DNA from: Sediminibacterium sp.
Lineage (GTDB): Bacteria; Bacteroidota; Bacteroidia; Chitinophagales; Chitinophagaceae
Length of the DNA: 64,000 bases
Direction of reading: 5' to 3'
Assembly: GCF_019264485.1 (NCBI RefSeq)
Contig: NZ_JAHVAA010000014.1
Location: 248,001 to 312,000, forward strand
Numbering within the stretch: position 1 is the first letter of the stretch; each line of letters begins with the position of its first letter. The position numbers were made by a program, and so were the translations under genes. The notes below the pieces were generated by a model that was not told the DNA's origin, did no database searches, and saw only the letters and a list, made by a program, of their open reading frames with translations. Below are positions 9,001-16,943 of this stretch, one piece after another.

Positions 9001-9124
9001 CAAAAACAACGGTTTCTCCGTCGGGACTCAGTGCAGGGTTCGACAAAAAATAAGGTTGACTGGTTTGTGATTGCGCGGTACTCAGGTATAAACAGGCGAG
9101 TATACAGGACAATATCCTTTTCAT
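6011..9124 (-). CDS. Tricorn-like S41 protease with beta-propeller and PDZ domains
   Basis: The protein has 1037 residues and an N-terminal Sec signal peptide (MKRILSCILACLYLSTAQS). Its first half has repeated WD40/PD40-like blades (SPDGETVVFA, SPDGQWLAFS, SPDGKKIAFS, SPDGKYIYFI). After the propellers come a tricorn C1-like helical part, a PDZ domain (around VRPGDVLLKVND) and an S41 peptidase core with LILDLRYNTGG and the nucleophile segment QSLSDAEM. Tricorn proteases trim peptides. The signal peptide implies periplasmic action here. It is a single-gene unit with a hairpin after its stop. Confidence 0.93.
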   Translation of the reverse strand: MKRILSCILACLYLSTAQSQTSQPYFLSNPALSPDGETVVFAFEGDLWKAAVKDGKATRITAMQGYETSPRISPDGQWLAFSSRQKGNADVYIMPLTGGEIKQLTFHSATDEVNNWSWDSKKIYFTSNRMGQISGFTVGINGGTAQRLFGDHFFLLDHGLAEHPSGDVYFNDTWESTSQIARKRYKGPFNPDIQSYNINNKQYRKHTDWEGKDFASTIDKNGKLYFVSDEANGEYNLYTLDNEKKTALTRFNSSIKTPIVNAAGNKVVFERDYQLWLYDVSSKRTEKLNISLNRNYILPADKDYNVRGEITNLDVSPDGKKIAFSSRGEIFVSDVDGKFIQQINKGNTERAKEVKWMTDNKTILFNQTVDGYLNWFTVAADGTAPVKQITKDVKNNRSAVLNKTRTKMVYLSGRDEVKLLDLKSWENKTLVKDEIWAIQNSDPGFSPNDEYVYFTAIRNFEQDIFIHHLKDNRTVNLTNTGVTEASPVWSPDGKYIYFISARTRPSYPFGMQNPRIYRMPLEKIDAPYRSDKYEALFKTEKKDTTKKEPAPIKIDASKIMDRLEQVGPNFGSQFLLNVLQKGEKTIVLYVSNHAEGRASLWKTTLEPFEAPKTERIVGADAFSVDYAEGGDKMMAIINGSVYKLNLDANKVDPVAIAQVFRRNLSGEFAQVFQETWAHVNENFYDEKFHGIDWLTTRKRYEAFVPFINTRGDLRTLLADLLGELNSSHQGFNSGGDEENVQLSNRTMETGIIFDNNDPYKVKYVVAGSNADRATVDVRPGDVLLKVNDETVNAATDRNYYFSKPSLDGELSLTFNRNGQTITTKIHPQASLFANLSQEWSEINQQRVDQKTNNRVAYHNMKDMGGGELEKFLIDMTQDFYQKDALILDLRYNTGGNVHDEVLKFLSQRAYLQWKYREGKLTPQSNFAPADKPIVLLINEQSLSDAEMTSQGFKALKLGTIIGMPTYRWIIFTSGTGLVDGSFVRLPSWGCYSLDGKDLEITGVEPDIKIPMTFEDRLNGRDPQLDKAIEEIMKKLRK

Positions 9125-9259
9125 GAATGAGGTTTTTGGATATACAAGATAATTAAGATAGAGGAGGAAATAACCAGGTCTTGTGATCAGCGGTTATTGG
9201 AATTGATAGCAATCATATTTAATATTTATTCACTATATTTACTTAAGTCCTGTACATTC

Positions 9260-9742
9260 ATGAAATCATTCTTTGTTCTTTTCATTTGGATACTCTTAAG
9301 TAATACTGCTGCCGGCCAATGCGACAACTCGCTGATTGGTAAATGGAAGGTTATTGCTGTGAATAACGGAGCTACATATATCAACTTTAAAACAGACTCC
9401 ATTCATTTTTCGTCTGCTATGGATTTTACTTATCGCAGGGATTCGCTAAAACAAGTTATACTTGCATTTCAAAAAGACATGTACAAAGATGCGCTACTTC
9501 ATTTCAAGAATGACAGTAGTTTGCATGCGAGAATGCTTGGTGAGGATACTGATAATATCCGGTACTGTTTTCAAAAACTGACCAATCAGATACAAATCAT
9601 TTCTGAAGAAAGTCCAGGTAAAAAAATCGTTACTAAACGTACTGCTGCAATTAAAAATGGTTTATTATATATGAGCATTTCACCGCCAGAAATGAAGGAT
9701 TATGTATTTGAAATAATATTTGAAAAAATAGCTGCGCAATAA
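9260..9742 (+). CDS. Secreted lipocalin-like small protein (unknown function)
   Basis: A 160-residue protein with a Sec signal peptide (MKSFFVLFIWILLSNTAAG). The mature part begins with LIGKWKVIAVNNG, the G-K-W strand pattern common in lipocalin-like proteins of Bacteroidota. The rest alternates short strands without recognisable catalytic motifs. The ATG at 9260 is chosen because it directly precedes the signal peptide; an upstream ATG at 9197 would add a second hydrophobic stretch. It is monocistronic, between two minus-strand genes. The lipocalin label is a weak structural guess. Confidence 0.6.
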   Translation: MKSFFVLFIWILLSNTAAGQCDNSLIGKWKVIAVNNGATYINFKTDSIHFSSAMDFTYRRDSLKQVILAFQKDMYKDALLHFKNDSSLHARMLGEDTDNIRYCFQKLTNQIQIISEESPGKKIVTKRTAAIKNGLLYMSISPPEMKDYVFEIIFEKIAAQ

Positions 9743-9763
9743 TTCATCTATACTGTTGGTTAA

Positions 9764-12709
9764 TTATACTACCACATTGATCATCTTCCCTTTCACAAAA
9801 ATCAGTTTCTTCAAAGGCTTGTCTTCCATCCATTTCTGAACGAGTTCGTTAGCGAGTACGATCTCTTTTACCTGTTCTTCCGTTGCATCCAATGCAATGG
9901 TAAGACTGGTTCTCATTTTACCATTAATGCTAACAGGGTATTCCTTGCTCGTTTCTGTTACATATGCTGCATTGAACAGAGGGTAGGATGCATTGAGAAC
10001 AGAACCGCTGTTACCCAATTGCTGCCAGAGTTCTTCGGCAATATGTGGGGCATAGGGTGTAATAAGAATGAGTAATGATTCAAGTATTTCTTTTTTATGA
10101 CATTTCAGGTCGCTCAGTTCATTTACACAGATCATAAAACCACTCACAGCTGTGTTAAAGCTGTAACGCTCGGTATCGTCTTCAATTTTTTTGATGGTTC
10201 TGTGTAATACCTTCAATTCTTCTGCTGTTGGTGCAGCATCGGTCCATATTTTACCTTTTGTTTCATCAAAAAACAAGCGCCATAATTTTTTAAGGAACCG
10301 GTGTACGCCCTCAATACCCTTGGTATCCCAGGGTTTGCTCTGGTCTACCGGGCCGAGGAACATTTCGTACATTCGAAATGTATCGGCGCCAAATTTTTCA
10401 ACCAATGTATCTGGGTTTACTGTGTTGAATTTTGATTTAGACATTTTTTCTACTTCCGAACCACATATATACTTTCCATCTTCCAAAATTATCTCAGCAT
10501 TAGCATACTCTGGCCTCCATTTTACAAACTCATCTTTATTCAATTCATACCCATCAACTATATTCACATCAACATGAAGTCTGGTAACACTTATTGCATT
10601 TCCTGCGTTTGAAATAACCTTACTCGAAGGATATTTATTCTTCAAATAATCAATTCTACCTTTATTGTCATTAACACTTATTTCTATTAATTTATGATAA
10701 TCATTTTCAGGAATAAATATTGTAGCACCTCCAGTGATATCGCCAGTTTTAAAAACTTCGTCTATATTTTTAAATTGAACTCTATACACAAACCTACTAC
10801 TCCCCTGTATCATCCCCTGGTTCAACAATTTCCTGAACGGCTCATCAAAACCAATATGTCCAAGGTCGTAGAGCGCTTTGGTCCACATGCGGCTGTATAA
10901 TAAATGTCCCACTGCATGTTCGGTTCCGCCAATGTATAAATCAACCTGGTTCCAGTAATCGCTGATGGTGCGGTCGCAGAATGTTTTGTCGTTGTGAGGA
11001 TCCATGTAGCGCAGGAAATACCAACTGCTGCCAGCGTAGCCAGGCATGGTATTCGTTTCCAAAACGCCTTTCTCACTAAATTGATTGGTCCATTCGGGGA
11101 TGTTTGCGAGTGGGCCTTCGCCTTCAGGGCCGGGACTGTATGATTCTACATCGGGTAATTCAAGTGGCAGTTGTGATTCATCGAGTGGGTAAGCGATTCC
11201 ATCTTTCCATACAATTGGAAACGGTTCTCCCCAATAACGCTGGCGGCTGAATGCGGCATCACGCATTTTATAATTCACTTTGCGTTTGCCGATGCCCATT
11301 GCTTCCAGTTTATTAATCACTACTTCAATAGCATCACGCATTTTCATTCCATCCAAAAAATCGCTGTTACTCAGTATCGCATCTTTGGTTGCATTGGCTT
11401 CGGTTCCGTCAAATGCATCACCGATAATATTGGTAACGGGAATATTAAAGTGCTGTGCAAATTTAAAATCACGCTCATCACCACAGGGCACGGCCATAAT
11501 AGCACCTGTTCCATAACCTGCCAGTACATATTCAGATATCCATACCGGAATTTCTCTTCCGTCGAATGGATTAATGGCATAGGCCCCCGTAAAACAACCT
11601 GTAATTTTTTTCTCCGCCTGTCGCTCACGGTCGCTCCTGCTTTTTACATAGGTGATATAAGTTTCTACTGCTTCTTTCTGTTCAGCTGTGGTAATTTTTT
11701 CAATCAGTTCATGCTCCGGTGCCACTACCATAAAGTCTACGCCGAAAATGGTATCGGGGCGGGTGGTGTAGACAAGAAGCTGTGAGCTGTGAGCTGTGAG
11801 CTGTGAGCCATTTTTCTGCTCGTGGCTCATAGCTCGTAGCTCGAAGCTAATCTCCGCTCCTGACGATTTCCCGATCCAGTTTGTCTGCATTTCTTTCATG
11901 GCCTCACTGAACTCGATGGTGTCGAGGCCGGTTAATAAACGATCTGCATATTCAGTGATACGGAGGTACCACTGGCGTAATTTCTTTTTTACTACAGGAT
12001 GTCCGCCACGCTCGCTCACCCCATTTACCACTTCATCATTGGCCAATACAGTTCCCAACGCTTCACACCAGTTTACTTCACCATAACCACAGAAGGCAAG
12101 ACGGTAATGCATTAATATATCCTGCTGTTCTTTTTCTGTATATGCTTTCCATTCAGCGGCCGTAAAATGAATGCTGTTATCACCCGGACAAATATGATCG
12201 GCATTACCCTTGTTTTCAAATGCTTTGATCAGTTCGGTAATGGGTATCGATTTTTGTTGTTGTCTGTTATAAAAGCTATTGAATAGCCGGAGAAAAATCC
12301 ACTGTGTCCATTTATAGTAAGCAGGTTCACAGGTACGTACTTCACGATCCCAGTCGTAACAGAAACCAATTTTGGTTAACTGCGCAATAAAGTTACTGAT
12401 ATTGGTTTCTGTACTTTTTTTCGGATGAATGCCATGTTCAATCGCATATTGTTCAGCGGGCAATCCGAATGCATCAAAACCCATCGGGTGTAATACATTA
12501 TAACCTTTAAGTCGTTTAAAGCGGCTTACAATATCAGAAGCAATATAACCCAATGGATGACCCACATGTAACCCTGCTCCACTTGGGTAAGGAAACATGT
12601 CCAATACATAGTATTTGGGCTTCGACGGATCGATGTTTACCTTATAAATGCCATCATCTTTCCATTTGTCTTGCCACTTAGGCTCAATCTGCGTGAAATT
12701 GTATTCCAT
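9764..12709 (-). CDS. leuS: Leucyl-tRNA synthetase with an in-frame repeat insertion
   Basis: LeuRS charges tRNA-Leu. The HIGH-like motif is HVGH (in PSGAGLHVGHPLG) and the class I KMSKS motif is present, with the CP1 editing domain (TTRPDTIFG) between them and a C-terminal anticodon-binding region. The protein has 981 residues from the ATG at 12709; a longer in-frame start at 12781 adds an unlikely leader. Two features are odd. A 75-base repeat element (11775-11849) is translated in frame at the CP1 entrance. The segment between FVYRV and LHVDVN (roughly 10585-10790) is some 40 residues longer than I remember for Bacteroidota LeuRS and is AT-rich. Catalytic motifs are intact, so it is probably functional. 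Confidence 0.97.
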   Translation of the reverse strand: MEYNFTQIEPKWQDKWKDDGIYKVNIDPSKPKYYVLDMFPYPSGAGLHVGHPLGYIASDIVSRFKRLKGYNVLHPMGFDAFGLPAEQYAIEHGIHPKKSTETNISNFIAQLTKIGFCYDWDREVRTCEPAYYKWTQWIFLRLFNSFYNRQQQKSIPITELIKAFENKGNADHICPGDNSIHFTAAEWKAYTEKEQQDILMHYRLAFCGYGEVNWCEALGTVLANDEVVNGVSERGGHPVVKKKLRQWYLRITEYADRLLTGLDTIEFSEAMKEMQTNWIGKSSGAEISFELRAMSHEQKNGSQLTAHSSQLLVYTTRPDTIFGVDFMVVAPEHELIEKITTAEQKEAVETYITYVKSRSDRERQAEKKITGCFTGAYAINPFDGREIPVWISEYVLAGYGTGAIMAVPCGDERDFKFAQHFNIPVTNIIGDAFDGTEANATKDAILSNSDFLDGMKMRDAIEVVINKLEAMGIGKRKVNYKMRDAAFSRQRYWGEPFPIVWKDGIAYPLDESQLPLELPDVESYSPGPEGEGPLANIPEWTNQFSEKGVLETNTMPGYAGSSWYFLRYMDPHNDKTFCDRTISDYWNQVDLYIGGTEHAVGHLLYSRMWTKALYDLGHIGFDEPFRKLLNQGMIQGSSRFVYRVQFKNIDEVFKTGDITGGATIFIPENDYHKLIEISVNDNKGRIDYLKNKYPSSKVISNAGNAISVTRLHVDVNIVDGYELNKDEFVKWRPEYANAEIILEDGKYICGSEVEKMSKSKFNTVNPDTLVEKFGADTFRMYEMFLGPVDQSKPWDTKGIEGVHRFLKKLWRLFFDETKGKIWTDAAPTAEELKVLHRTIKKIEDDTERYSFNTAVSGFMICVNELSDLKCHKKEILESLLILITPYAPHIAEELWQQLGNSGSVLNASYPLFNAAYVTETSKEYPVSINGKMRTSLTIALDATEEQVKEIVLANELVQKWMEDKPLKKLIFVKGKMINVVV
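11775..11849. repeat. AGCTGTG-unit palindrome inside leuS coding sequence
   Basis: The left arm (11775-11809) holds four tandem AGCTGTG units. The right arm (11818-11848) holds degenerate complementary AGCTC-type units. The element is 75 bases, 25 codons, and the leuS frame stays open through it, adding a polar stretch that includes SHEQKNGSQLTAHSSQ. The same family is intergenic elsewhere (53494-53530, 53946-53974, 58920-59046). Confidence 0.85.
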
Positions 12710-12881
12710 ATTTGATCCTGTTCTATATAATTTTTGATACTGTTCAGCCGTTATTGAATGGGCAGAAATGGAGGTCAGCAACTGTGGGTACAGTGCTTTT
12801 CGCCGGCTGCCTGCAATCCTAACATATTTTTAACCCAGGATTGCTCTATTTTCAATGGTAAAATGATCGTTAGAGTGGTTG

Positions 12882-12918
12882 CAAATGTAAGTCTTTAGGC
12901 ATCAAAACCCTACATTTG
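12882..12918. promoter_or_regulatory. Divergent pair of TACATTTG -7 boxes between leuS and ftsX
   Basis: CAAATGTA at 12882-12889 reads TACATTTG on the minus strand, towards leuS. TACATTTG at 12911-12918 points towards ftsX. Both match the Bacteroidota -7 consensus. I cannot find a TTTG at the ideal 19-21 base spacing for either, so the call is moderate. Confidence 0.5.
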
Positions 12919-12933
12919 CTACCTCATCCCCTG

Positions 12934-12957
12934 CCCTTCTCCTTGAAAGGAGAAGGG
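12934..12957. repeat. Short perfect hairpin upstream of ftsX
   Basis: CCCTTCTCCTT and AAGGAGAAGGG form a perfect 11-base stem with a two-base loop, about 20 bases before the ftsX ATG and just downstream of the candidate -7 box. It would lie in the ftsX leader, so it could influence translation or transcript stability. It may be a minimal member of the intergenic palindrome class. Confidence 0.6.
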
Positions 12958-12977
12958 GGAAAGAAAAACCGGTAAGT

Positions 12978-13853
12978 ATGGCAGACAGCGCAAAATCTTC
13001 TTTAAAACGTAGCAAACCCAATTATATCTATTCCATCATTGGTGTAGGACTGGTATTGCTGATCATGGGTATCATGGGGTGGTTTTTCCTGAATATTAAT
13101 TCGGTGGGTAATGCTTTTAAGGAAGATATCCGTATCAGTGCCTATCTGCGTACTTTGAACAAGGATACCATCGGGCAGATTCAGCAATATATTGCAGGCA
13201 GGCCCTATACCAAGACAGTTACTTATGTCGACAAAAAAATGGCACAGGAGATATGGAACCGTGAGAACAATGAAGACTGGGCCAAAATACTCGACATGAA
13301 CCCACTTCCTGAGAGTATTGATTTTTATGCGAAAGCCAATTATGTAAACAAAGACAGTCTGGCACATATTTCTACCGAACTCCTCGGCAAATATGGCAAC
13401 CAGATTACTGATATTCAATACCCGCAAACACTGGTAGGTAACCTGAACGAACGTGCCGCTAAAATTGGTCTGATCTTTCTGGTAATTGCTATTATTCTTT
13501 GTCTTATTGTAATTGTTAGTATTGACAATACCATTCGTCTGGCCATGTTCAGTAACCGTTTCCTCATTAAAACCATGCAGATGGTAGGCGCCACCCGCAG
13601 TTTTATTGCACGGCCTTTAAATATCAGGGCTGTAATTAATGGACTCATCAGTGCCGGCATTGCTATTTTATTACTATTCAGTATTATCAGCTGGGCCGAG
13701 AGCCAGTTTCCGCAACTGAAAGCCATTCGCGACTGGAAGCTTACTTTTATCCTATTTGGTGGATTGATTATACTGGGTGTAGGCATTTCTGTATATAGCA
13801 CCCATCGCAGTGTGTTGAAGTATTTGAAGATGAAACTGGATGACCTTTATTAA
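12978..13853 (+). CDS. ftsX: Cell division ABC transporter permease FtsX
   Basis: The 291-residue protein has the FtsX layout: one N-terminal membrane helix (about residues 18-40), an extracytoplasmic domain of roughly 120 residues, then three further helices near 165-185, 210-235 and 255-275. FtsX works with the ATPase FtsE to activate cell-wall hydrolases at the division septum. ftsE is not in this window. The next two genes, DUF3098 and uppP, follow in the same direction, an arrangement common in Chitinophagaceae, although repeat elements separate all three. Confidence 0.93.
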   Translation: MADSAKSSLKRSKPNYIYSIIGVGLVLLIMGIMGWFFLNINSVGNAFKEDIRISAYLRTLNKDTIGQIQQYIAGRPYTKTVTYVDKKMAQEIWNRENNEDWAKILDMNPLPESIDFYAKANYVNKDSLAHISTELLGKYGNQITDIQYPQTLVGNLNERAAKIGLIFLVIAIILCLIVIVSIDNTIRLAMFSNRFLIKTMQMVGATRSFIARPLNIRAVINGLISAGIAILLLFSIISWAESQFPQLKAIRDWKLTFILFGGLIILGVGISVYSTHRSVLKYLKMKLDDLY

Positions 13854-13858
13854 TTTTA

Positions 13859-13930
13859 GTGAGTAGTGAATAGTGAGCAGTGAGTAAACTACTACTTGTA
13901 TCAACTCACTACTGACTACTCACCACTCAC
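13859..13930. repeat. GTGAGTAGTGA-unit palindrome
   Basis: The left arm 13859-13885 consists of GTGAGTA, GTGAATA and GTGAGCA units, and the right arm 13903-13930 carries the complementary CTCACTA/CTGACTA units. It begins six bases after the ftsX stop, in a co-directional gap. The units contain TAG and TGA in several frames. The same family recurs at 20481-20553, 44487-44586 and 56362-56449. Confidence 0.85.
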
Positions 13931-13961
13931 TTTTAACCATTGACCAATAAAACCAACTTAT

Positions 13962-14201
13962 ATGAGTGAAACAAAAAATACAGCAGCCCCTCTTTTTACG
14001 AAAGAAAATTATAAGTGGATGCTGATAGGTGCTGTGATTATTGCCCTCGGATTTTTTCTCATGAGCGGTGGCAAGAGCAGCGACCCCAATGTTTTTGATT
14101 ACAAAGAAGTTTATGGCACTACCCGCATTACCATTGCACCAATTCTTATCATCATTGGCCTGGTTGTAGAGATATATGCCATCTTTAAAAAAAGTAAGTA
14201 A
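13962..14201 (+). CDS. DUF3098 small membrane protein
   Basis: The 79-residue protein has two membrane helices (about 23-42 and 58-73) and the conserved centre MSGGKSSDPNVFDYKEVYG that identifies DUF3098. The family is found next to ftsX in Bacteroidota and has no assigned biochemical role; a division- or envelope-related job is inferred only from position. The stop TAA is directly followed by a GGTGAAT-type repeat element. Confidence 0.88.
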   Translation: MSETKNTAAPLFTKENYKWMLIGAVIIALGFFLMSGGKSSDPNVFDYKEVYGTTRITIAPILIIIGLVVEIYAIFKKSK

Positions 14202-14288
14202 TGGTGAATAGTCAATGGTGAATAATAAGTATAAAGAAATTATTCCCCATTGACCCCTCACCATTGACCATTCACCATTGCCCATTCA
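14200..14288. repeat. GGTGAATAGTCAATGG-unit palindrome
   Basis: The left arm (14200-14224) starts at the DUF3098 stop; the right arm (14246-14288) has five ATTGACC/ATTCACC-type units. The arms differ in unit number, so one side has gained or lost copies. It lies in a co-directional gap directly before uppP. Confidence 0.85.
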
Positions 14289-14302
14289 TCATTTACTCTC
14301 CC

Positions 14303-15100
14303 ATGTCTATATTCGATGCCATCATAATTGCTATTGTAGAGGGATTAACAGAATTTCTGCCTATCTCATCTACTGGTCACATGATCATTGCCAGTTCTTT
14401 TTTAGGCATTGCCAAAGACGATTTTACCAAATTATTTGAAGTGGCCATTCAGTTGGGTGCCATTTTATCGGTGGTGGTATTGTATCGTAAAAAATTCTTC
14501 CCCCTCAATCGCTGGAATTTTTACCTCAAGCTGCTGATTGCTGTTATTCCCGCACTCGCTCTTGGGGCTTTGTTTTCTGATAAGATTGATTACCTGCTGG
14601 AAAGTCCACTCACGGTAGCCATTACCATGTTAGCTGGTGGTGTGGTTTTATTATTTATCGATAAACTGTTTCAGCAGCCCGTAATTGAGAAAGAAGAGGA
14701 AATTGGTTTTGTTCGTGCCTTTATGATTGGTTTATGGCAATGTGTAGCCATGATTCCGGGTGTGAGCAGAAGTGCGGCAAGTATTATTGGTGGTATGCAG
14801 CAAAAACTAAACAGGGGTTTGGCCGCAGAATTTTCTTTTTTCCTCGCTGTGCCTACGATGGCCGCTGCAACAGGCTATAAATTACTCAAAGCCTGGAAGG
14901 AAAATCCGGAGATGTTAACCAATACAGATAACCTGATAGCATTGGCAGTGGGTAATGTGGTTGCGTTTATAGTAGCCATGCTCGCCATTAAATTTTTTAT
15001 CGGTTTTCTTCAAAAGCATGGCTTTCGTTTATTTGGCTGGTACAGGGTAATCGGAGGCGCCATCTTGCTGGTACTTGTGTTAACTGGATACTTGAAATAG
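14303..15100 (+). CDS. uppP: Undecaprenyl-diphosphatase UppP (BacA)
   Basis: UppP recycles the lipid carrier by removing a phosphate from undecaprenyl diphosphate at the membrane, supporting peptidoglycan synthesis and bacitracin tolerance. The 265-residue multi-pass protein has the signature blocks [15 protein letters not shown] near the N-terminus and [11 protein letters not shown] further on, with the conserved Glu, Ser and Arg. The ATG at 14303 is chosen because it starts the family's usual N-terminus (MSIFDAI); the upstream ATG at 14264 lies inside the repeat element. Confidence 0.97.
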   Translation: MSIFDAIIIAIVEGLTEFLPISSTGHMIIASSFLGIAKDDFTKLFEVAIQLGAILSVVVLYRKKFFPLNRWNFYLKLLIAVIPALALGALFSDKIDYLLESPLTVAITMLAGGVVLLFIDKLFQQPVIEKEEEIGFVRAFMIGLWQCVAMIPGVSRSAASIIGGMQQKLNRGLAAEFSFFLAVPTMAAATGYKLLKAWKENPEMLTNTDNLIALAVGNVVAFIVAMLAIKFFIGFLQKHGFRLFGWYRVIGGAILLVLVLTGYLK

Positions 15101-15101
15101 A

Positions 15102-15224
15102 TGTGATGATGTCGGATCGCTGATGTCTGATTTGAAAAGAATTGTAACTTGCAAAGTCAAAAATCATCCGTCATCCGTCATCCGTCATCCGTCATCCGAC
15201 ATCCGACATCCGACATCATCAAAT
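15102..15224. repeat. Asymmetric palindrome of ATCCGAC/ATCCGTC 7-mers
   Basis: The left arm (15102-15132) contains about three GATGTCGG/GATGTCTG-type units. The right arm (15166-15224) contains seven consecutive 7-mers, four ATCCGTC and then three ATCCGAC, followed by ATCATC. It fills the convergent gap between uppP and ruvC, and the TGA stop of ruvC begins its right edge. Unequal copy number on the two sides points to unit expansion by slippage or active addition. Confidence 0.9.
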
Positions 15225-15782
15225 CTTCTTCACTCTCCCCGGATTTTTTGTAATAAAGTCTTCCCATCCTTTCAGTCCTTTACCTGTTGCTGCCAGCGGC
15301 GATGATGACTGATAGTGATGACAAAGTGCCACTGCCAGTGCATCGGTGGCGTCAAAGTATTGTGGCTTTTCTTCGATCTGTAAAATACGCTGTAACATTT
15401 TCCATACCTGATCCTTATCGGCATTACCATTACCGGTGATGGACTGTTTTACTTTTTTAGGAGAATATTCAGTAACCGTTAAACCAGCCTGTATAGCGGC
15501 TGCAATAGCCACACCCTGCGCCCTTCCCAGTTTCAGCATACTCTGCACATTTTTACCAAAGAAGGGTGCTTCAATAGCAAAGGTGGATGGTTTATATAGT
15601 TTAACCAACTCACAAACACGGGTATGAATGGTTTCCAGACGGGCATAGATATCTTTTTGGGCAGTTAGTTTCAAAACATCCATCAATAAAACCTGTGGCT
15701 GTCCCTTATGAATACGCAATAAAGCATAACCCATCAGTTGGGTGCCGGGATCTATCCCTAATATAATTTCATCTTTTGCCAT
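15219..15782 (-). CDS. ruvC: Holliday junction resolvase RuvC
   Basis: RuvC cuts Holliday junctions bound by RuvAB. The 187-residue protein shows the RNase H-like catalytic carboxylates: Asp in ILGIDPGTQ, Glu in FAIEAPFFGKN, and the C-terminal Asp cluster DATDALAVALCHH. The C-terminal tail is basic (GRVKKI). The stop TGA is the first codon of the ATCCGAC element. ruvB lies in the same window but not adjacent. Confidence 0.97.
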   Translation of the reverse strand: MAKDEIILGIDPGTQLMGYALLRIHKGQPQVLLMDVLKLTAQKDIYARLETIHTRVCELVKLYKPSTFAIEAPFFGKNVQSMLKLGRAQGVAIAAAIQAGLTVTEYSPKKVKQSITGNGNADKDQVWKMLQRILQIEEKPQYFDATDALAVALCHHYQSSSPLAATGKGLKGWEDFITKNPGRVKKI

Positions 15783-15814
15783 TCAGGGGTGAAAATACGG
15801 AAGAAAGAAGGAAG

Positions 15815-15890
15815 AGTCCATGGTTTATGGTCCATAGTCAATAGTAAAACGGATTTGGTTTTACCATTGCCTATGGACCATGGACTATCC
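15815..15890. repeat. CCATGG-family imperfect palindrome
   Basis: The left arm 15815-15850 carries GTCCATGG, TATGGTCCATAG and CAATAG blocks. The right arm 15860-15890 carries the complementary CATTG, CCTATGG and ACCATGGAC blocks. One arm has an extra internal block, so the match is gapped. It lies between the divergent starts of ruvC and the YbhN-like gene. Confidence 0.85.
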
Positions 15891-15940
15891 ACTATCTCCC
15901 TTATTTCCCCGTTCTTTGTACTGAATAAATATTTCTTTTT

Positions 15941-16933
15941 CTGAACAAGCGTTTTAAAATATTCCTCAATTATTTTCTTGGCCCTATTCTTTTTGTATGG
16001 CTCGGATATTCGATTTACAGGCAAATACAGACACAGGATAACCTGCAGCAGTCATGGGATATGATTCTTGCCTCAGCCAGTGGTTCCCAATCCTGGAAAT
16101 TCATATTGGTAGTACTGTTACTTGGAGCCAATTTTGGTGTGGAAGCATTTAAATGGAAAGTACTGGTTAATTCTGTACAAAAAGTTTCCTTTGGCAAAGC
16201 AATGAAAGCCACTTTGTCGGGACATGCACTGGTATTCAACAGCATCAACCGTTTGGGTGAATCGGCAGCGAGATCGCTTTATCTCGATGATGGTCATCGC
16301 CTGAAAGGGATGGCTATTTCAATGGTAGGCAGCATGAGTTTAATCATAGTGAACTTTGTTATGGGCTTGCTTGGCATGTTATATATGCGGTTTTTTATTC
16401 TTGATGCAACCCACCACCTTGAAGGATTGTCTATGTTCTGGTTAACCGGCCTGATGAGTGTACTCTGTTTTGGCACGATTTTACTTATTGTTATGTATTA
16501 TAAGTTGTCCTGGCTGATCCGGTTACTCGAAAAAATACCATTCGTGGCACGATACCGATTTGTAGTAGAGAATATGGAGAAGCTGGATTGGTGGTTCTTA
16601 ACAAAAATTTTACTTCTTTCTGCGCTCCGGTACGTTGTATTTATAGTGCAATATGTACTAATGATGCAGGTGTTCGAAGTAGGAATAAGTGCTGTTGATA
16701 CAGCAGCATTAGTGGCCGTAATGTTACTGGTTTTATCGATTGTACCGAGCATTACACTGGCCGAACTGGGTATCAGGGGTGAAGTGAGTTTGCTCTTATT
16801 CGGCTTGTTAAGCTCTAACCTCTTAGGCATCATTGCAACCACCGGGAGTATCTGGATTATAAACCTGATTATTCCGGCCGTAGCGGGAAGTATTTTTCTA
16901 CTGGGCATTCGGTTGTTCAGAAACAATAAATAG
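15941..16933 (+). CDS. YbhN/LPG-synthase-type integral membrane protein (flippase-like fold)
   Basis: This multi-pass membrane protein belongs to the lysylphosphatidylglycerol synthase transmembrane / UPF0104 family, whose members lie in the membrane and act on lipids; the substrate here is unknown. Motifs include the early SINRLGESAAR segment and ITLAELGIRGEVS near the end. The first ATG is at 16061, but the open frame continues upstream to a stop at 15926. It encodes a typical first helix (NYFLGPILFVWLGYS) that members of this family possess. No ATG, GTG or TTG precedes it, so a CTG start at 15941 is proposed. DUF3108 follows 10 bases later. Confidence 0.8.
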   Translation: MNKRFKIFLNYFLGPILFVWLGYSIYRQIQTQDNLQQSWDMILASASGSQSWKFILVVLLLGANFGVEAFKWKVLVNSVQKVSFGKAMKATLSGHALVFNSINRLGESAARSLYLDDGHRLKGMAISMVGSMSLIIVNFVMGLLGMLYMRFFILDATHHLEGLSMFWLTGLMSVLCFGTILLIVMYYKLSWLIRLLEKIPFVARYRFVVENMEKLDWWFLTKILLLSALRYVVFIVQYVLMMQVFEVGISAVDTAALVAVMLLVLSIVPSITLAELGIRGEVSLLLFGLLSSNLLGIIATTGSIWIINLIIPAVAGSIFLLGIRLFRNNK

Positions 16934-16943
16934 ACAGGCAAGC

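Noticed and set aside
15166..15222. CRISPR-like run of short direct repeats
   Set aside because: The units are 7 bases, contiguous and without spacers, and no cas genes are in the window. It is one arm of a palindrome.
15758..16024. 88-residue protein on the minus strand
   Set aside because: It runs through the repeat element and the start of the flippase-like gene, has no recognisable composition, and overlaps the ruvC start.
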